This document shows positions 8,689 through 17,341 of a stretch of 64,000 bases of DNA, one piece after another. The DNA comes from Bacteroidales bacterium (GTDB lineage Bacteria > Bacteroidota > Bacteroidia > Bacteroidales > WCHB1-69): the NCBI GenBank assembly GCA_017650305.1, contig JAGCFD010000035.1, forward strand, positions 1-64,000, written 5' to 3'. The notes under the pieces were generated by a model. It made no database searches. It had not been told where the DNA came from and worked only from the letters and a program-made list of their open reading frames with translations. Every line of letters starts with the position of its first letter. Position 1 is the first letter of the stretch. The position numbers and the translations under genes were made by a program.

Positions 8689-9393
8689 TTATTTGATTAA
8701 GGTTCCGATAGATTCTTGGTTGATGACTTTGAGGAGGTTGCCCGGTATGTTGGCATTATACACATAGATGGGCATGTTATTCTCTTTGCAGAGGGTGAAG
8801 GCGGTGAGGTCCATGATGTGGAGGTTCTTGGCGTAAGCCTCTTCAAAGGAGACGGTCGTGTATTTGGTGGCGGTGGGGTCCTTCTCAGGGTCGGCGGTAT
8901 AGACGCCGTCCACGCGGGTGCCCTTGAGGAGGATGTCGGCCTTGATCTCGACGGCGCGCAGGGCGGCAGCCGAGTCGGTGGTGAAGAAGGGGTTGCCGGT
9001 GCCGCCGCCGAGGATGACGACGTAGCCATCATCCAGCAGTTCGGTGGCCTTGCGCCAGGAGATCTTCTCGCTCACCCCCTCGATGGCGGCGGCGGAGAGC
9101 ACCTTGGCCTTGACGCCGATCTCGGCGAGCACTCCCTGCAGGGCCATGGAGTTGATGATGGTGGCCAGCATGCCCATCTGGTCGCCCTGGCGGCGCTCGA
9201 AGCCCTTGCCGGCGCCCTGGACTCCGCGGAAGATGTTTCCCCCGCCAATGACGACACCCACCTGGATGCCCTCTTGCACTGCGGATTGAATTTCTTTTGC
9301 ATAATGCAGAACGTGCTCGTAGCTGAGCCCGTAACCATCGTTGCCCATGAGGGATTCACCACTCAATTTTAATAATATACGCTTGTATTCCAT
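8689..9393 (-). CDS. pyrH: Uridylate kinase
   Basis: Phosphorylates UMP to UDP. 234 residues, a hexameric bacterial UMP kinase of the amino acid kinase fold: KRILLKLSGESLMG at the N-terminus, GVVIGGGNIFRG (phosphate-binding glycine loop), then GTGNPFFTTDSAAALRA and DGVYTADPEKDP near the C-terminal third. Own promoter at 9412-9420; first gene of a two-gene unit with the 2TM protein. Confidence 0.98.
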   Translation of the reverse strand: MEYKRILLKLSGESLMGNDGYGLSYEHVLHYAKEIQSAVQEGIQVGVVIGGGNIFRGVQGAGKGFERRQGDQMGMLATIINSMALQGVLAEIGVKAKVLSAAAIEGVSEKISWRKATELLDDGYVVILGGGTGNPFFTTDSAAALRAVEIKADILLKGTRVDGVYTADPEKDPTATKYTTVSFEEAYAKNLHIMDLTAFTLCKENNMPIYVYNANIPGNLLKVINQESIGTLIK

Positions 9394-9411
9394 ATACTCG
9401 AAAATTAAAGC

Positions 9412-9420
9412 GCAAAGATA
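9412..9420 (-). promoter_or_regulatory. -7 box upstream of pyrH
   Basis: TATCTTTGC on the minus strand, 19 bp before the pyrH ATG, implying a very short leader. Confidence 0.6.
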
Positions 9421-9550
9421 AAAAAGTTTCAGCTATGCCCGACCAGGTGCAGCTGTTTTTTTGATATAAAGAAAAGAAAAATGAGGGATGGTTGTCGTGT
9501 TGCCCGACGAAGTTGTGATGGCGAACGGTGTTTTTATGTGATGATCATGA

Positions 9551-9586
9551 AAAAACGGTGGTCAAGTTTCCCTGGCCACCGTTTTT
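9551..9586 (-). terminator. Intrinsic terminator after the small lipoprotein gene
   Basis: Arms CGGTGG and CCACCG with inner near-pairing around a TTTC-type loop, flanked by five A on one side and five T on the other, so it can work in both directions. It sits 24 bp past the stop of the minus-strand lipoprotein gene at 9610. Confidence 0.8.
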
Positions 9587-9609
9587 GGTTTGTGTAATGG
9601 TCCTTTTGC

Positions 9610-9837
9610 TTATTCTTGGACGCATTCAATAGTCTGAGTCATGACATCACCATCAAAAGTGGTGCTTTGCGTGGCGTTCATGTCAGAGCATTTGCCTTTC
9701 TCGATGGTCACGGTGGTTTGGGTTACCATGGGAGTTTCATCGGGGAATGTTTGCGTCGTGGTGCAATGACAAGTTTTTTTGCATCCTGCAAAGCAGAATA
9801 ACATGGCTACTGCGGTCAAAAGGAGTACTTTCTTCAT
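9610..9837 (-). CDS. Small lipoprotein of unknown function
   Basis: 75 residues. The signal MKKVLLLTAVAMLFCFAGC ends in a lipobox Cys at 19. The mature part has a CKKTCHC cysteine cluster and further Cys at about 50 and 72, then a Thr-rich stretch (CTTTQTFPDETPMVTQTTVT), suggesting a small disulfide-stabilised or metal-binding fold outside the cytoplasm. Monocistronic: it has its own promoter (9939-9947), a structured leader (9851-9909) and a terminator (9551-9586). No family recognised. Confidence 0.7.
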   Translation of the reverse strand: MKKVLLLTAVAMLFCFAGCKKTCHCTTTQTFPDETPMVTQTTVTIEKGKCSDMNATQSTTFDGDVMTQTIECVQE

Positions 9838-9938
9838 AGTCTTACATTTGGCGACCTCCCAAAATCTATTTGTCAGATGGGGTGGCAGAGAGGTCGCGAT
9901 AATGCCACCGTCCGACTTTTCTCAATAAGAAATCGGCG
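9838..9938 (-). promoter_or_regulatory. Structured leader with interleaved inverted repeats
   Basis: Two perfect inverted repeats interlock. GCGACCTC (9851-9858) is complementary to 9890-9897 (8 bp), and GGTGGCA (9881-9887) to 9903-9909 (7 bp). The order of arms is that of an H-type pseudoknot. On the transcript the last arm contains the purine run GGGAGG upstream of the start codon, although 17 nt away, which is long for a Shine-Dalgarno. A short ATCT/AGAT hairpin fits in the large loop. GGCGGC at 9935-9940 could also pair with 9904-9909, competing with the 7-bp helix, if the transcript starts early enough. No match to a known riboswitch class was recognised. Confidence 0.5.
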
Positions 9939-9947
9939 GCAAATATA
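9939..9947 (-). promoter_or_regulatory. -7 box of the small lipoprotein gene
   Basis: TATATTTGC on the minus strand. Transcription would begin near 9932-9935, giving a leader of roughly 95 nt. No -33 TTG seen; an A/T run lies upstream. Confidence 0.6.
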
Positions 9948-10009
9948 TACTTTTTTTTAAAAAAAGATGAGAATGTTGAATAATAAAAGTCTGTGTGCAG
10001 AGATGGGCT

Positions 10010-10936
10010 TTATACTAATTTGTTACACAGCGCCTTTTGAGTGGAGATGATGTTTTTTGGGGCGCAGGAAACAGATATTGTGCAGCCCATTCGTATAGCT
10101 CGGTTGTCAGGCAGGTGCCCGGCGGGGAAGTTGAAGATGATGGGGAAGTCGTACTCCGCGCAGCACTCCGCGATAATCTCTTCTGCGGTGTGGCCGAATG
10201 GTATGGCGTTGTCGTGCATGTCGTTGAGATGGCCGACGAGGAGTCCGGCGAGGCCTTCCAGTTTCCCGGACCGTTTCAGGTTGTACATCATCCGGTCGAT
10301 ATGGTAGAGATATTCGTCCAGATCTTCGATGAAGAGGATCTTCCCTTTTGTGTCGATATCGGATCGGGAGCCGTTCATGGAATAGAGGATGGAGATGTTT
10401 CCGCCGACTATGGGGGCGGAGAAGTTGCCGGGCCGGTTGAGTGGGTGCGTGGGGAATTCATAGCGCAGTTCTTTTCCGCACAGCGCGTCCAGCATGGTCA
10501 CGATGGCTTCGTTGCGCAACGTGCTATCCTTGACATGATAGGGCATCTCGCAGTGCAGCGTGGCCATGTCGCAACAGGTGTGGATGTGTTCGTGGAAGAC
10601 GGTGACATCGCTGTATCCGCAGAGCCATTTGGGATGCTCGCGCAGTCCGCTGAAATCCAGTTTGTCGATGATGCGCACGCTGCCGTAGCCCCCGCGCACG
10701 CACCAGATGGCCTGGATGTCGGGATTGTCCAACAACGACTGGATGTAGGCGGCCCGGAAGTCATCCGAGCCGGCAAACCAGTGCTCCTTGGCAAAGAGTC
10801 TTTTGTCATAAAAAACGTTAAAACCCTCGTCGCGCAGCAGCTGGAAGGCAGGGATGAGGTCCTGTTTCTTCATGCGGCGGGCGGGTGCGATGATGCCGAC
10901 GGTGTCACCAGGCTTCAGATAAGGCGGGATAATCAT
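10010..10936 (-). CDS. ldcA: Muramoyltetrapeptide LD-carboxypeptidase (S66)
   Basis: 308 residues, family length. LD-carboxypeptidase removes the terminal D-Ala from murein tetrapeptides during peptidoglycan recycling. The N-terminal LKPGDTVGIIAPA block, WCVRGGYGSVRII and the nucleophile block CGYSDVT (Ser in GYSD) are all present, with a Glu in ILFIEDLDE and a likely catalytic His in the C-terminal FPAGHLPDN; these correspond to the Ser-Glu-His triad of S66 enzymes. No signal peptide, so cytoplasmic. Its start overlaps the SDR stop by 4 bp (ATGA), so the two are translationally coupled. Confidence 0.92.
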   Translation of the reverse strand: MIIPPYLKPGDTVGIIAPARRMKKQDLIPAFQLLRDEGFNVFYDKRLFAKEHWFAGSDDFRAAYIQSLLDNPDIQAIWCVRGGYGSVRIIDKLDFSGLREHPKWLCGYSDVTVFHEHIHTCCDMATLHCEMPYHVKDSTLRNEAIVTMLDALCGKELRYEFPTHPLNRPGNFSAPIVGGNISILYSMNGSRSDIDTKGKILFIEDLDEYLYHIDRMMYNLKRSGKLEGLAGLLVGHLNDMHDNAIPFGHTAEEIIAECCAEYDFPIIFNFPAGHLPDNRAIRMGCTISVSCAPKNIISTQKALCNKLV

Positions 10937-11790
10937 AGTTCAATATCGTTTTTGCGTAGCGTCTCCTGTGTGACTCGAATGAGCAGCTCCCGGTTGGCCA
11001 CGTTATTGTAAAACCTTCTTTTGGGTTTCTTGACTTTCTGTTTCTTGAAATAGCTGCCGGTAACCCCTTCGAATTCGGGATTCAGGGCGGCGGCCAACAT
11101 GGTGGCGGCACCCTGTTCCGGCGTGTTGATGATTGGTCGGAAGAACCAGTCGCACAACTTGTCCACCACAATGTTGCCCTGGCGGATGATGCCGGTGCTC
11201 ACAATGTCGGGGTCGGCCACGTTGATGCAGATGCCGCGATCCTTCCACTGCTCCGCTGCGTGCAGGGTGAAGTAGTAGAGCGCCCGCTTGGAGCTCCCGT
11301 ACGCGGTGAAACGGTTGAATTTCTCATCATCGGTGGGGGAGAGGAAGTCCTCCCCGATCTTGCCCATGATGTAGGCGATGGAGACCATGCTGACAATGCG
11401 GGTGCCTGGTCCCATGATGGGTAGCAGGGCGTTGGTCAAGGTGTAGTGACCCAGATAGTTGACAGCTCTGGTGTATTCTATGTTGTCCACACTGTTCTTG
11501 GCCTTGTGGCACAGCACGCCGGCGTTGTTCAGCAGTATCTTCAGCGAGGAGAACCTGCTTTTCACCTCGTCAGCGAAGCGGATGATGTCGTGCAAGTCGC
11601 CCAAGTCCACCTGCATGAGGTGCAGCGTGGCGCCGGTCTCCTCGCGGATGGCCTCATACACAGGCTCCGCCACCTTGGCATCATAACAGGCCATAATGAC
11701 CTCATAACCCTCTTTTGCTAAAGTGCGGGTGTGGATGGAGCCCATGCCTCCGTCCGCACCCGTCACTAATGCTAAACCTTTGTTTTCCAT
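10933..11790 (-). CDS. Short-chain dehydrogenase/reductase
   Basis: 285 residues. Classical SDR landmarks: TGADGGMGS cofactor loop at the N-terminus, LLNNAGVL, then the YGSSK catalytic Tyr-Lys with a Ser upstream. The sequence after the active site (SKRALYYFTLHAAEQW) and the basic tail (FKKQKVKKPKRRF) recall the retinol dehydrogenase/protochlorophyllide reductase-like branch. The basic C-terminus might hold it near the membrane; that is inference. It lies 12 bp after the acyl-CoA ligase gene and overlaps ldcA, so its substrate may be a lipid-derived alcohol or ketone, but nothing in the sequence proves it. Confidence 0.87.
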   Translation of the reverse strand: MENKGLALVTGADGGMGSIHTRTLAKEGYEVIMACYDAKVAEPVYEAIREETGATLHLMQVDLGDLHDIIRFADEVKSRFSSLKILLNNAGVLCHKAKNSVDNIEYTRAVNYLGHYTLTNALLPIMGPGTRIVSMVSIAYIMGKIGEDFLSPTDDEKFNRFTAYGSSKRALYYFTLHAAEQWKDRGICINVADPDIVSTGIIRQGNIVVDKLCDWFFRPIINTPEQGAATMLAAALNPEFEGVTGSYFKKQKVKKPKRRFYNNVANRELLIRVTQETLRKNDIEL

Positions 11791-11802
11791 TCTGTTACAC
11801 GA

Positions 11803-13605
11803 TTATTTATTGTCGGCTACAGAATGGCCGAAGATCTCTTCCAGCATCGGTTCGTACTTCTTGATCAGCTTGGCGCGACGCAGCTTTAACGTCTGGGAAA
11901 GCTCGCCGGTGAGCGGAGACCAAGAGGCGATGATCCAGCGGCAGTTTTTGAGTTTCTCGTGAGCGGCAAGATTGGCGTTCACTTTGTTGATCTCTTCTTG
12001 GAGACGGGCTTGGACCTCGGGTTTCTTCAGGATATCCTCGTCAGTCTCATACGGGATTTTGTGCTTGTTACACCAGTAGTGCAGACCGTTCACGTCGGCG
12101 GTGATGATGGCGGAGGCGAAGTCCTCGTTGGAGCCTACCACCATGCAGTTGTCGATGAATAAAGATTCGCGCAGCTGGTTTTCAATAACCTGCGGGGCGA
12201 CGTACTTGCCGATGGAGAGTTTGAAGATCTCCTTCTTGCGGTCGGTAATCTTCAAATATTTGCCATCTATCAAAGTTCCGATATCGCCAGTATGGAACCA
12301 GCCCTCTTCGTCTATGACCTGTTTGGTGTATTCCGGGTCTTTGTAATAGCCCATCATAAGGCAGTCGCCTCTGGTGAGGATCTCGCCGTCATCGGCTATT
12401 TTGGCCTCGATGCAGGTCATGAACTCGCCGACGGTACCGATATGCAGTTCGTTCTTCATCGGGTTGTTGACGGCGATCACGGGAGAGGTTTCGGTCATGC
12501 CGTAGCCCTCGTAGGCAAACAGGCGGGCGGCGGTGAAGAGCTTCAGCACTTTGGCTTGGATGGAAGAGCCGCCGGACACCACGATCATGTCCTCGCCACC
12601 GAGGGCGTTGCGCCACTGCGAATAGACCAACTTGTCGGCGAGGGCGATTTTCTTACGATAAAGCCAGCCCTGGTTGTAATATTGATAGTCGGTGCCTAAG
12701 TTGAAGGCCCAGAAGTAAATCATCCGCTTGATGCCCTTCAGCGATTTGCCGGTGTTGTAGAATTTGTCGTACATGCTTTCCAGCACGCGCGGCACGGCAC
12801 AGAAACCTCTGGCGTGGATGTCTTTCAAGTCGCGTGCGATGGTGTTCAAGCCCTCGGCATAGTACAGGCTGGATCCGATAACCTGATACATGTAGTTGAT
12901 GACACGCTCATACACGTGGCATAGCGGCAGAAAACTCAATATGTTGGCCGTATGGTCGTTGGTCATCATGTTGACCAGCGTCAAAGCGTTGGTGAGGAAG
13001 TTCTTGTGCGACAACATTACACCCTTGGGCAGACCAGTGGTGCCGGAGGTGTAGATGATGGTGGCCAATTCTTCAGGCTTTGTCTCACGCTTCACCTGCT
13101 CGATGACCGGCAACCATTTCTCTTTATTGTCGCGGCCCAGCTGCAACAGCTCGCTGAAGTTGCGCTGTCCCTCAATGTTGGCAATGGTGAAGATGAGCGG
13201 GTTGTGTATCAGATTCGGGAAGACGGGCGATACCCTCTTGTAGATTGATTCAATGCCGATGACAATGCACTTGGCGTCGGAATGATTGAGCACGTGGTTG
13301 TATTCCTCTTGGCTGAGAGACGGATAGACCGGCACGTGCACCATGCCAGCTAACATGACACCCATATCCATGAAGTTCCAAGCTGGACGGTTGTTCATGA
13401 TGGTGATCACTTTGTCGCCTTTCTGCAATCCTAACTCCAACAGAGCGGATGCGATGGCGTATGAGTGCTCGATATATTCGTCCACGCTGTATTTGCGCCA
13501 TTGTCCGTTCTGCTTTCCGCAAAGGATGTCTGGCTTGTTGCGGTTTGTCTTGAGATGGTCGAGAATGTCGAATAATCTAGTGATGTGTGAAGTGTCCATA
13601 CGCAT
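11803..13605 (-). CDS. Long-chain acyl-CoA synthetase (AMP-forming)
   Basis: 600 residues. ANL-superfamily ligase: IIYTSGTTGLPKGVMLSH (AMP-binding P-loop), YGMTETSP, and GWFHTGDIG followed by DRKKEIFKLSIGKYV near the C-terminal subdomain hinge. Such enzymes activate fatty acids to acyl-AMP and then acyl-CoA. The length and the KNFLTNALTL region match the long-chain (LACS/FadD-like) group rather than acetyl-CoA synthetase. The start could be Met1 or Met3. First gene of an operon with SDR and ldcA; promoter box at 13622-13630, divergent from nadD. Confidence 0.93.
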   Translation of the reverse strand: MRMDTSHITRLFDILDHLKTNRNKPDILCGKQNGQWRKYSVDEYIEHSYAIASALLELGLQKGDKVITIMNNRPAWNFMDMGVMLAGMVHVPVYPSLSQEEYNHVLNHSDAKCIVIGIESIYKRVSPVFPNLIHNPLIFTIANIEGQRNFSELLQLGRDNKEKWLPVIEQVKRETKPEELATIIYTSGTTGLPKGVMLSHKNFLTNALTLVNMMTNDHTANILSFLPLCHVYERVINYMYQVIGSSLYYAEGLNTIARDLKDIHARGFCAVPRVLESMYDKFYNTGKSLKGIKRMIYFWAFNLGTDYQYYNQGWLYRKKIALADKLVYSQWRNALGGEDMIVVSGGSSIQAKVLKLFTAARLFAYEGYGMTETSPVIAVNNPMKNELHIGTVGEFMTCIEAKIADDGEILTRGDCLMMGYYKDPEYTKQVIDEEGWFHTGDIGTLIDGKYLKITDRKKEIFKLSIGKYVAPQVIENQLRESLFIDNCMVVGSNEDFASAIITADVNGLHYWCNKHKIPYETDEDILKKPEVQARLQEEINKVNANLAAHEKLKNCRWIIASWSPLTGELSQTLKLRRAKLIKKYEPMLEEIFGHSVADNK

Positions 13606-13621
13606 TAAATTTTTTTAACGC

Positions 13622-13630
13622 GCAAAAATA
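13622..13630 (-). promoter_or_regulatory. -7 box of the acyl-CoA ligase operon
   Basis: TATTTTTGC on the minus strand, 17 bp before the start codon; a TTG lies 18 bp upstream of it, slightly short of the usual spacer. Confidence 0.6.
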
Positions 13631-13729
13631 CAAAAATTATCATTACAACAACGTGTGCCAAATTGATGGGATGTATGATGCTGACTTTCCGCGCGAAAAA
13701 CATCCGACTGCGTGTGTCTTTAATTTTTG

Positions 13730-13738
13730 TACCTTTGC
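13730..13738 (+). promoter_or_regulatory. -7 box of nadD
   Basis: TACCTTTGC, 21 bp before the chosen nadD start. Its position inside the longer open frame argues against the upstream Met codons at 13663-13678. Confidence 0.6.
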
Positions 13739-13758
13739 CCGCTTTTTTGCGGAAAGAA

Positions 13759-14340
13759 ATGAAAAAGAAGACGGGACTCTATTTCGGATCATTCAACCCT
13801 ATTCATGTGGGGCATCTCATTGTGGCGGAGTATATGCTGGAGCACTCCGATTTGCAGGAGATGTGGTTCGTGGTGTCGCCAGCTAACCCGCTGAAGCGGC
13901 GCTCCTCACTGCTTGACGACCGTCAGCGCTGGTACATGGTCAACATTGCTATCGGTGATGACCTTCGCTTCCGCGTCTGCGATGTGGAGTTCGGGCTTCC
14001 CAAGCCTTCCTATACATGCCACACCCTCGTGCATCTGCAAGAAAAGTATCCCGACAGGGAGTTCGCGTTGATCATGGGTGCCGATAACCTGGAGACTTTC
14101 CATAAATGGCTCAACTACGAATGGATCCTGGAACACTTCGCGCTCTATGTATATCCGCGTCCCGGCTATCCGTCCGAGAATCCCTATCCGGAGGCCCGCA
14201 TCCACTTCGTCGATGCGCCCCAGATAGAACTCTCTTCCACGGTGATCAGAGAGAATATCAGACAGAATATCCCCGTCCGCTATATGCTTCCCGACAAGGT
14301 ATGGCAGTATATCGACGAGATGGGTTTTTACAAAAATTAA
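13759..14340 (+). CDS. nadD: Nicotinate-nucleotide adenylyltransferase
   Basis: Adenylates nicotinate mononucleotide to deamido-NAD in NAD synthesis. 193 residues from the chosen ATG. GLYFGSFNPIHVGHLIVAE holds the nucleotidyltransferase HxGH motif, IMGADNLETFHKW follows mid-protein, and LSSTVIRENIR is the C-terminal SxTxxR signature. The frame is open for 32 more codons upstream, but that extension has no family counterpart and overlaps the -7 box at 13730, so the start at 13759 (preceded by GGAAAG) is preferred. It pairs functionally with nadC at 20.6 kb. Confidence 0.95.
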   Translation: MKKKTGLYFGSFNPIHVGHLIVAEYMLEHSDLQEMWFVVSPANPLKRRSSLLDDRQRWYMVNIAIGDDLRFRVCDVEFGLPKPSYTCHTLVHLQEKYPDREFALIMGADNLETFHKWLNYEWILEHFALYVYPRPGYPSENPYPEARIHFVDAPQIELSSTVIRENIRQNIPVRYMLPDKVWQYIDEMGFYKN

Positions 14341-14363
14341 GATTTTTTAATGAGATAAAGAAT

Positions 14364-15776
14364 ATGGGTTTCAAACGTTATACAATAGAAGATTTAGTGA
14401 TTGTTTCAGCAGGTGCTGAAGGCAAGGCCGTGGCCAAGACCGACGAAGGCCTGACGGTATTTGTGCCCTACGCGGTGCCAGGCGACCATGTGGATGTGGA
14501 GGTCTTCAAACGCAAACACGGTTATGCGGAAGCCAACCTGCTGCAAGTGCGCCAGCCCTCACCCGACCGGGTGACACCTCCCTGCCCCCACTTTGGCGTT
14601 TGCGGTGGGTGCAAATGGCAGATGCTCGATTATTCGAAGCAACTTCAATACAAACAGCAACAGGTGGAAGACAATTTTCGCCATCTAGGTAAGTTTGAAT
14701 TTCCACCTTTGAATCCTATTCTTGGTTCTGAAAAGATCTACTACTATCGTAACAAGCTCGAGTTCACCTTCTCCAATATGCGCTGGCTCTCCTATGAGGA
14801 TATGGCGCGTTGCAAAGAGGGCGAGTTCTTTGAACGGCGTTGCGCCGGATTCCATATCCCTGGCATGTTCGACAAGATCCTCGACATTGACCACTGCTGG
14901 CTGCAAGGCTCCAAGAGCAACGAGATCCGCCTTTTCTGCAAAGAGTATGCGATTGAACACGACATCACCTTCTACGACCCCCGCGCCCGCGAGGGACAAC
15001 TGCGCAATATCATCATCCGCACGGCCTCTACCGGCGATCTGATGGTGGTGCTCATCGTCTCCCTCTACGATGAAAAGATAGAAGCAATGCTGACCGCCAT
15101 GGCGGAGGCCTTCCCCGAGATCACCTCCCTGATCTATATGGTCAACACGAAGTTGAATGACACCGTCTTTGACCTGCCCTTCCATCTCTTCAAAGGCCAG
15201 GACCATATTATGGAGCGCATGGAGGATCTCTATTTCAAGGTGGGGCCCAAGTCGTTCTATCAGACCAACAGCGAGCAGGCCTACACGCTCTACAAGGTGG
15301 CGCGCGAGTTTGCTGACATCCATCCGGATGAGGTGGTCTATGACCTCTTCACCGGCACGGGCACTATCGCCAACTTTGTGGCTCACCAGGCCAAGAAGGT
15401 CATCGGAGTCGAGTATGTGGATGCCGCCGTGGAGGACGCTCGCGAGAACGCCGCCCGCAACAAGATCACGAACACCGAGTTTGTGGTGGGCGACATGGCC
15501 AAGATCTTCACCGATGACTTTATCGCCCGTTATGGTCGCCCGGATGTCATCATCACCGACCCGCCGCGCGCCGGCATGCACCCCAACGTCATCGCCCAGC
15601 TGCTCAAGTTGGAGGTGCCGCGTATGGTCTATATCAGCTGCAACCCCGCCACCCAGGCCCGCGACCTCACCCTGCTCAACGCTAAATACAAAGTTGTCAA
15701 GGTGCAACCCGTGGATATGTTCCCCCACACCCAGCATGTGGAGAACGTGGTGCTGTTGCAATTGCGCACTCACTAA
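14364..15776 (+). CDS. rlmD: 23S rRNA (uracil-5-)-methyltransferase RlmD/RumA type
   Basis: 470 residues. An N-terminal TRAM-like beta domain (to about residue 60) is followed by a [4Fe-4S]-type Cys cluster in PCPHFGVCGGCKWQ, then the SAM-binding Rossmann domain (DLFTGTGTIANF), DPPRAGMHPN and the catalytic block YISCNPATQARDL. It methylates U1939-equivalent uridines of 23S rRNA; which uridine cannot be told from sequence. The frame extends upstream through nadD, so the ATG at 14364, just past the nadD stop, was chosen. Its stop overlaps that of the convergent outer-membrane gene by 3 bp. Confidence 0.92.
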   Translation: MGFKRYTIEDLVIVSAGAEGKAVAKTDEGLTVFVPYAVPGDHVDVEVFKRKHGYAEANLLQVRQPSPDRVTPPCPHFGVCGGCKWQMLDYSKQLQYKQQQVEDNFRHLGKFEFPPLNPILGSEKIYYYRNKLEFTFSNMRWLSYEDMARCKEGEFFERRCAGFHIPGMFDKILDIDHCWLQGSKSNEIRLFCKEYAIEHDITFYDPRAREGQLRNIIIRTASTGDLMVVLIVSLYDEKIEAMLTAMAEAFPEITSLIYMVNTKLNDTVFDLPFHLFKGQDHIMERMEDLYFKVGPKSFYQTNSEQAYTLYKVAREFADIHPDEVVYDLFTGTGTIANFVAHQAKKVIGVEYVDAAVEDARENAARNKITNTEFVVGDMAKIFTDDFIARYGRPDVIITDPPRAGMHPNVIAQLLKLEVPRMVYISCNPATQARDLTLLNAKYKVVKVQPVDMFPHTQHVENVVLLQLRTH

Positions 15777-17326
15777 AACTCGTACCCCACGCCAGCGTTG
15801 ATAAATCCTTTAAAACCAGTGCCAAACTCTACATTGCCGAACCATCCGTTGGCCCCCGCTTTGATGCCCAATGCGGTGAGGTGATAAGTCGGGAATTTAC
15901 AAACAGACCACTTCCTTGGTTGATTATAGGGAGATGGCACGTCGTATTCGTCATTCGTCAAGTTGATGGTTTCCCAGCCAAGCTGTATTCCTCCGGATAT
16001 TTCGGAGTAGAGCGTGATGTGTGGCAAAGTGAGGTAGGCAAATCTAATGTCCGCCAACAAGTTGAATGCGATGGATCGCATTGACATATCCTGTATTCTC
16101 TGATTGGTTGTGCGGTCATAATAATGATTGTGGAACTCCGTGAAATTGGCGGTAGCGCCGAACCATAGCCATTTCTGTACCCGATAATGGTAACTCAGCG
16201 ATATGACCGGCGTGAAATGCACTTTGGTATAGAATTTGTCGGAAGAGGTCAGACTGTTTTGCGGATAGATGCCTTCGAACAGATTAGGGAACCATTTGTA
16301 AACCAACATCCCATCCACGATATTGGTATAAATACTTTGCATGTTTGGTATTCCGAAGTTCAACTGGAATTCATGACGGAGATATCGCTTCTGGTTGGAC
16401 CAGCTGGGGTAAACCTCGTCAAACCAAGGCGTCTTGCGGGATTCTTTCTCTTTATAGCGTTGGAAGGTGTTGATGTATGTTATTTGAGGATAGAAGTAGT
16501 GGTTCTGCAACGAGATGGTGCCATTCTCCAAGACCTCGTTGTCGGTATAGATTTTATAGTAACCTTGCCAAGGCTTCGACAGCGACAGGTTGGTGCCTAT
16601 GGAAAACCGCAGCAGGCCATCGTTGGGCAGACGGTAGTAGAACCCCAAATCAAAGAGCAGTTCCGACTGAATAGGTTTGGACAGAGGACGATTGATTTCT
16701 ATGTAGCATTCAGTGTTGTCGTCCCAATCGCTAAAGTGGGCACTTGTATGACCGTAGTTGTAATAGGGGACGTCGAATCTGATGCCGGCATCCGCCATGA
16801 AATAGAAGTTGTCGTTGAAAGGCAAATGGAATTCAAATTTAATTGGAAACAGAAGGGCGCCTTGGCTGAACCGATGGTGGTTGGGATTGTGCCCCCAAAA
16901 CAGGTCGGTGCTGGGGGAGTTCACTCGCAGCACATAGTGGGAGCCAAAACCCACCCCTACGGCCACACCGAAATACTTGGCGAAATGGTAGGAGAATTCG
17001 AAACCTCCTGCGAACCCGCTCCCCATTTTGCTTGTGGGAGACCCGGGAGTGCCGTCGGCAGCGGTAAAAACTGCAGCTTGCGTCATATTGTATTGTGCCG
17101 TGTAGCCGAAATGAAACCCTTTGAAGACATCGGGTACGAACTTTGCCGCCGGCTTGGACACGATGGGCGTGTCGGGCTGCGAGGCTACGAATTGGTAGAT
17201 GGTGTCGTGTAGATAGACGGTGTCATAGACAATTCGCTCCTCGTGGATGTAGATGGTGTCGCGCGCCTGCCCGTGCAAACCGGTACACAAAAGCAGGGCG
17301 AATAGTAAAAATGTGGTCTTATGCAT
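15773..17326 (-). CDS. Outer-membrane beta-barrel protein with periplasmic HDTVY-type extension
   Basis: 517 residues. Signal peptide of about 20 residues, then a short N-terminal repeat region (DTIYIHEE, YDTVYLHDTIY, residues 23-44), then alternating hydrophobic/aromatic strands to a C-terminal GVGYEF, whose final Phe is the usual outer-membrane insertion signal. Two barrel-like halves appear to repeat the GxGFGSHY / SYHYRVQKWLWFGA type of strand. No specific family recognised; outer-membrane porin-like or PorT-like barrel is the best description. It begins 15 bp after the sigma factor gene, so it is cotranscribed, and shares the D-T-V/I-Y repeat with that protein's tail. It converges with rlmD (4-bp overlap). 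Confidence 0.75.
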   Translation of the reverse strand: MHKTTFLLFALLLCTGLHGQARDTIYIHEERIVYDTVYLHDTIYQFVASQPDTPIVSKPAAKFVPDVFKGFHFGYTAQYNMTQAAVFTAADGTPGSPTSKMGSGFAGGFEFSYHFAKYFGVAVGVGFGSHYVLRVNSPSTDLFWGHNPNHHRFSQGALLFPIKFEFHLPFNDNFYFMADAGIRFDVPYYNYGHTSAHFSDWDDNTECYIEINRPLSKPIQSELLFDLGFYYRLPNDGLLRFSIGTNLSLSKPWQGYYKIYTDNEVLENGTISLQNHYFYPQITYINTFQRYKEKESRKTPWFDEVYPSWSNQKRYLRHEFQLNFGIPNMQSIYTNIVDGMLVYKWFPNLFEGIYPQNSLTSSDKFYTKVHFTPVISLSYHYRVQKWLWFGATANFTEFHNHYYDRTTNQRIQDMSMRSIAFNLLADIRFAYLTLPHITLYSEISGGIQLGWETINLTNDEYDVPSPYNQPRKWSVCKFPTYHLTALGIKAGANGWFGNVEFGTGFKGFINAGVGYEF

Positions 17327-17341
17327 AGCGTTGTTTTTTTT

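Noticed and set aside
9838-9938. HDV-like self-cleaving ribozyme in the lipoprotein leader
   Set aside because: The order of the two long helices recalls P1/P2 of HDV ribozymes, but only 2 nt separate the second 5' arm from the first 3' arm, leaving no room for the P3 hairpin that such ribozymes need.
13663-13758. Upstream extension of nadD from the first Met codons
   Set aside because: The extra 32 residues have no counterpart in NadD and overlap the TACCTTTGC promoter box.
14106-14363. Upstream extension of rlmD
   Set aside because: It runs inside nadD in another frame; the family N-terminus starts at MGFKRYTIEDL.
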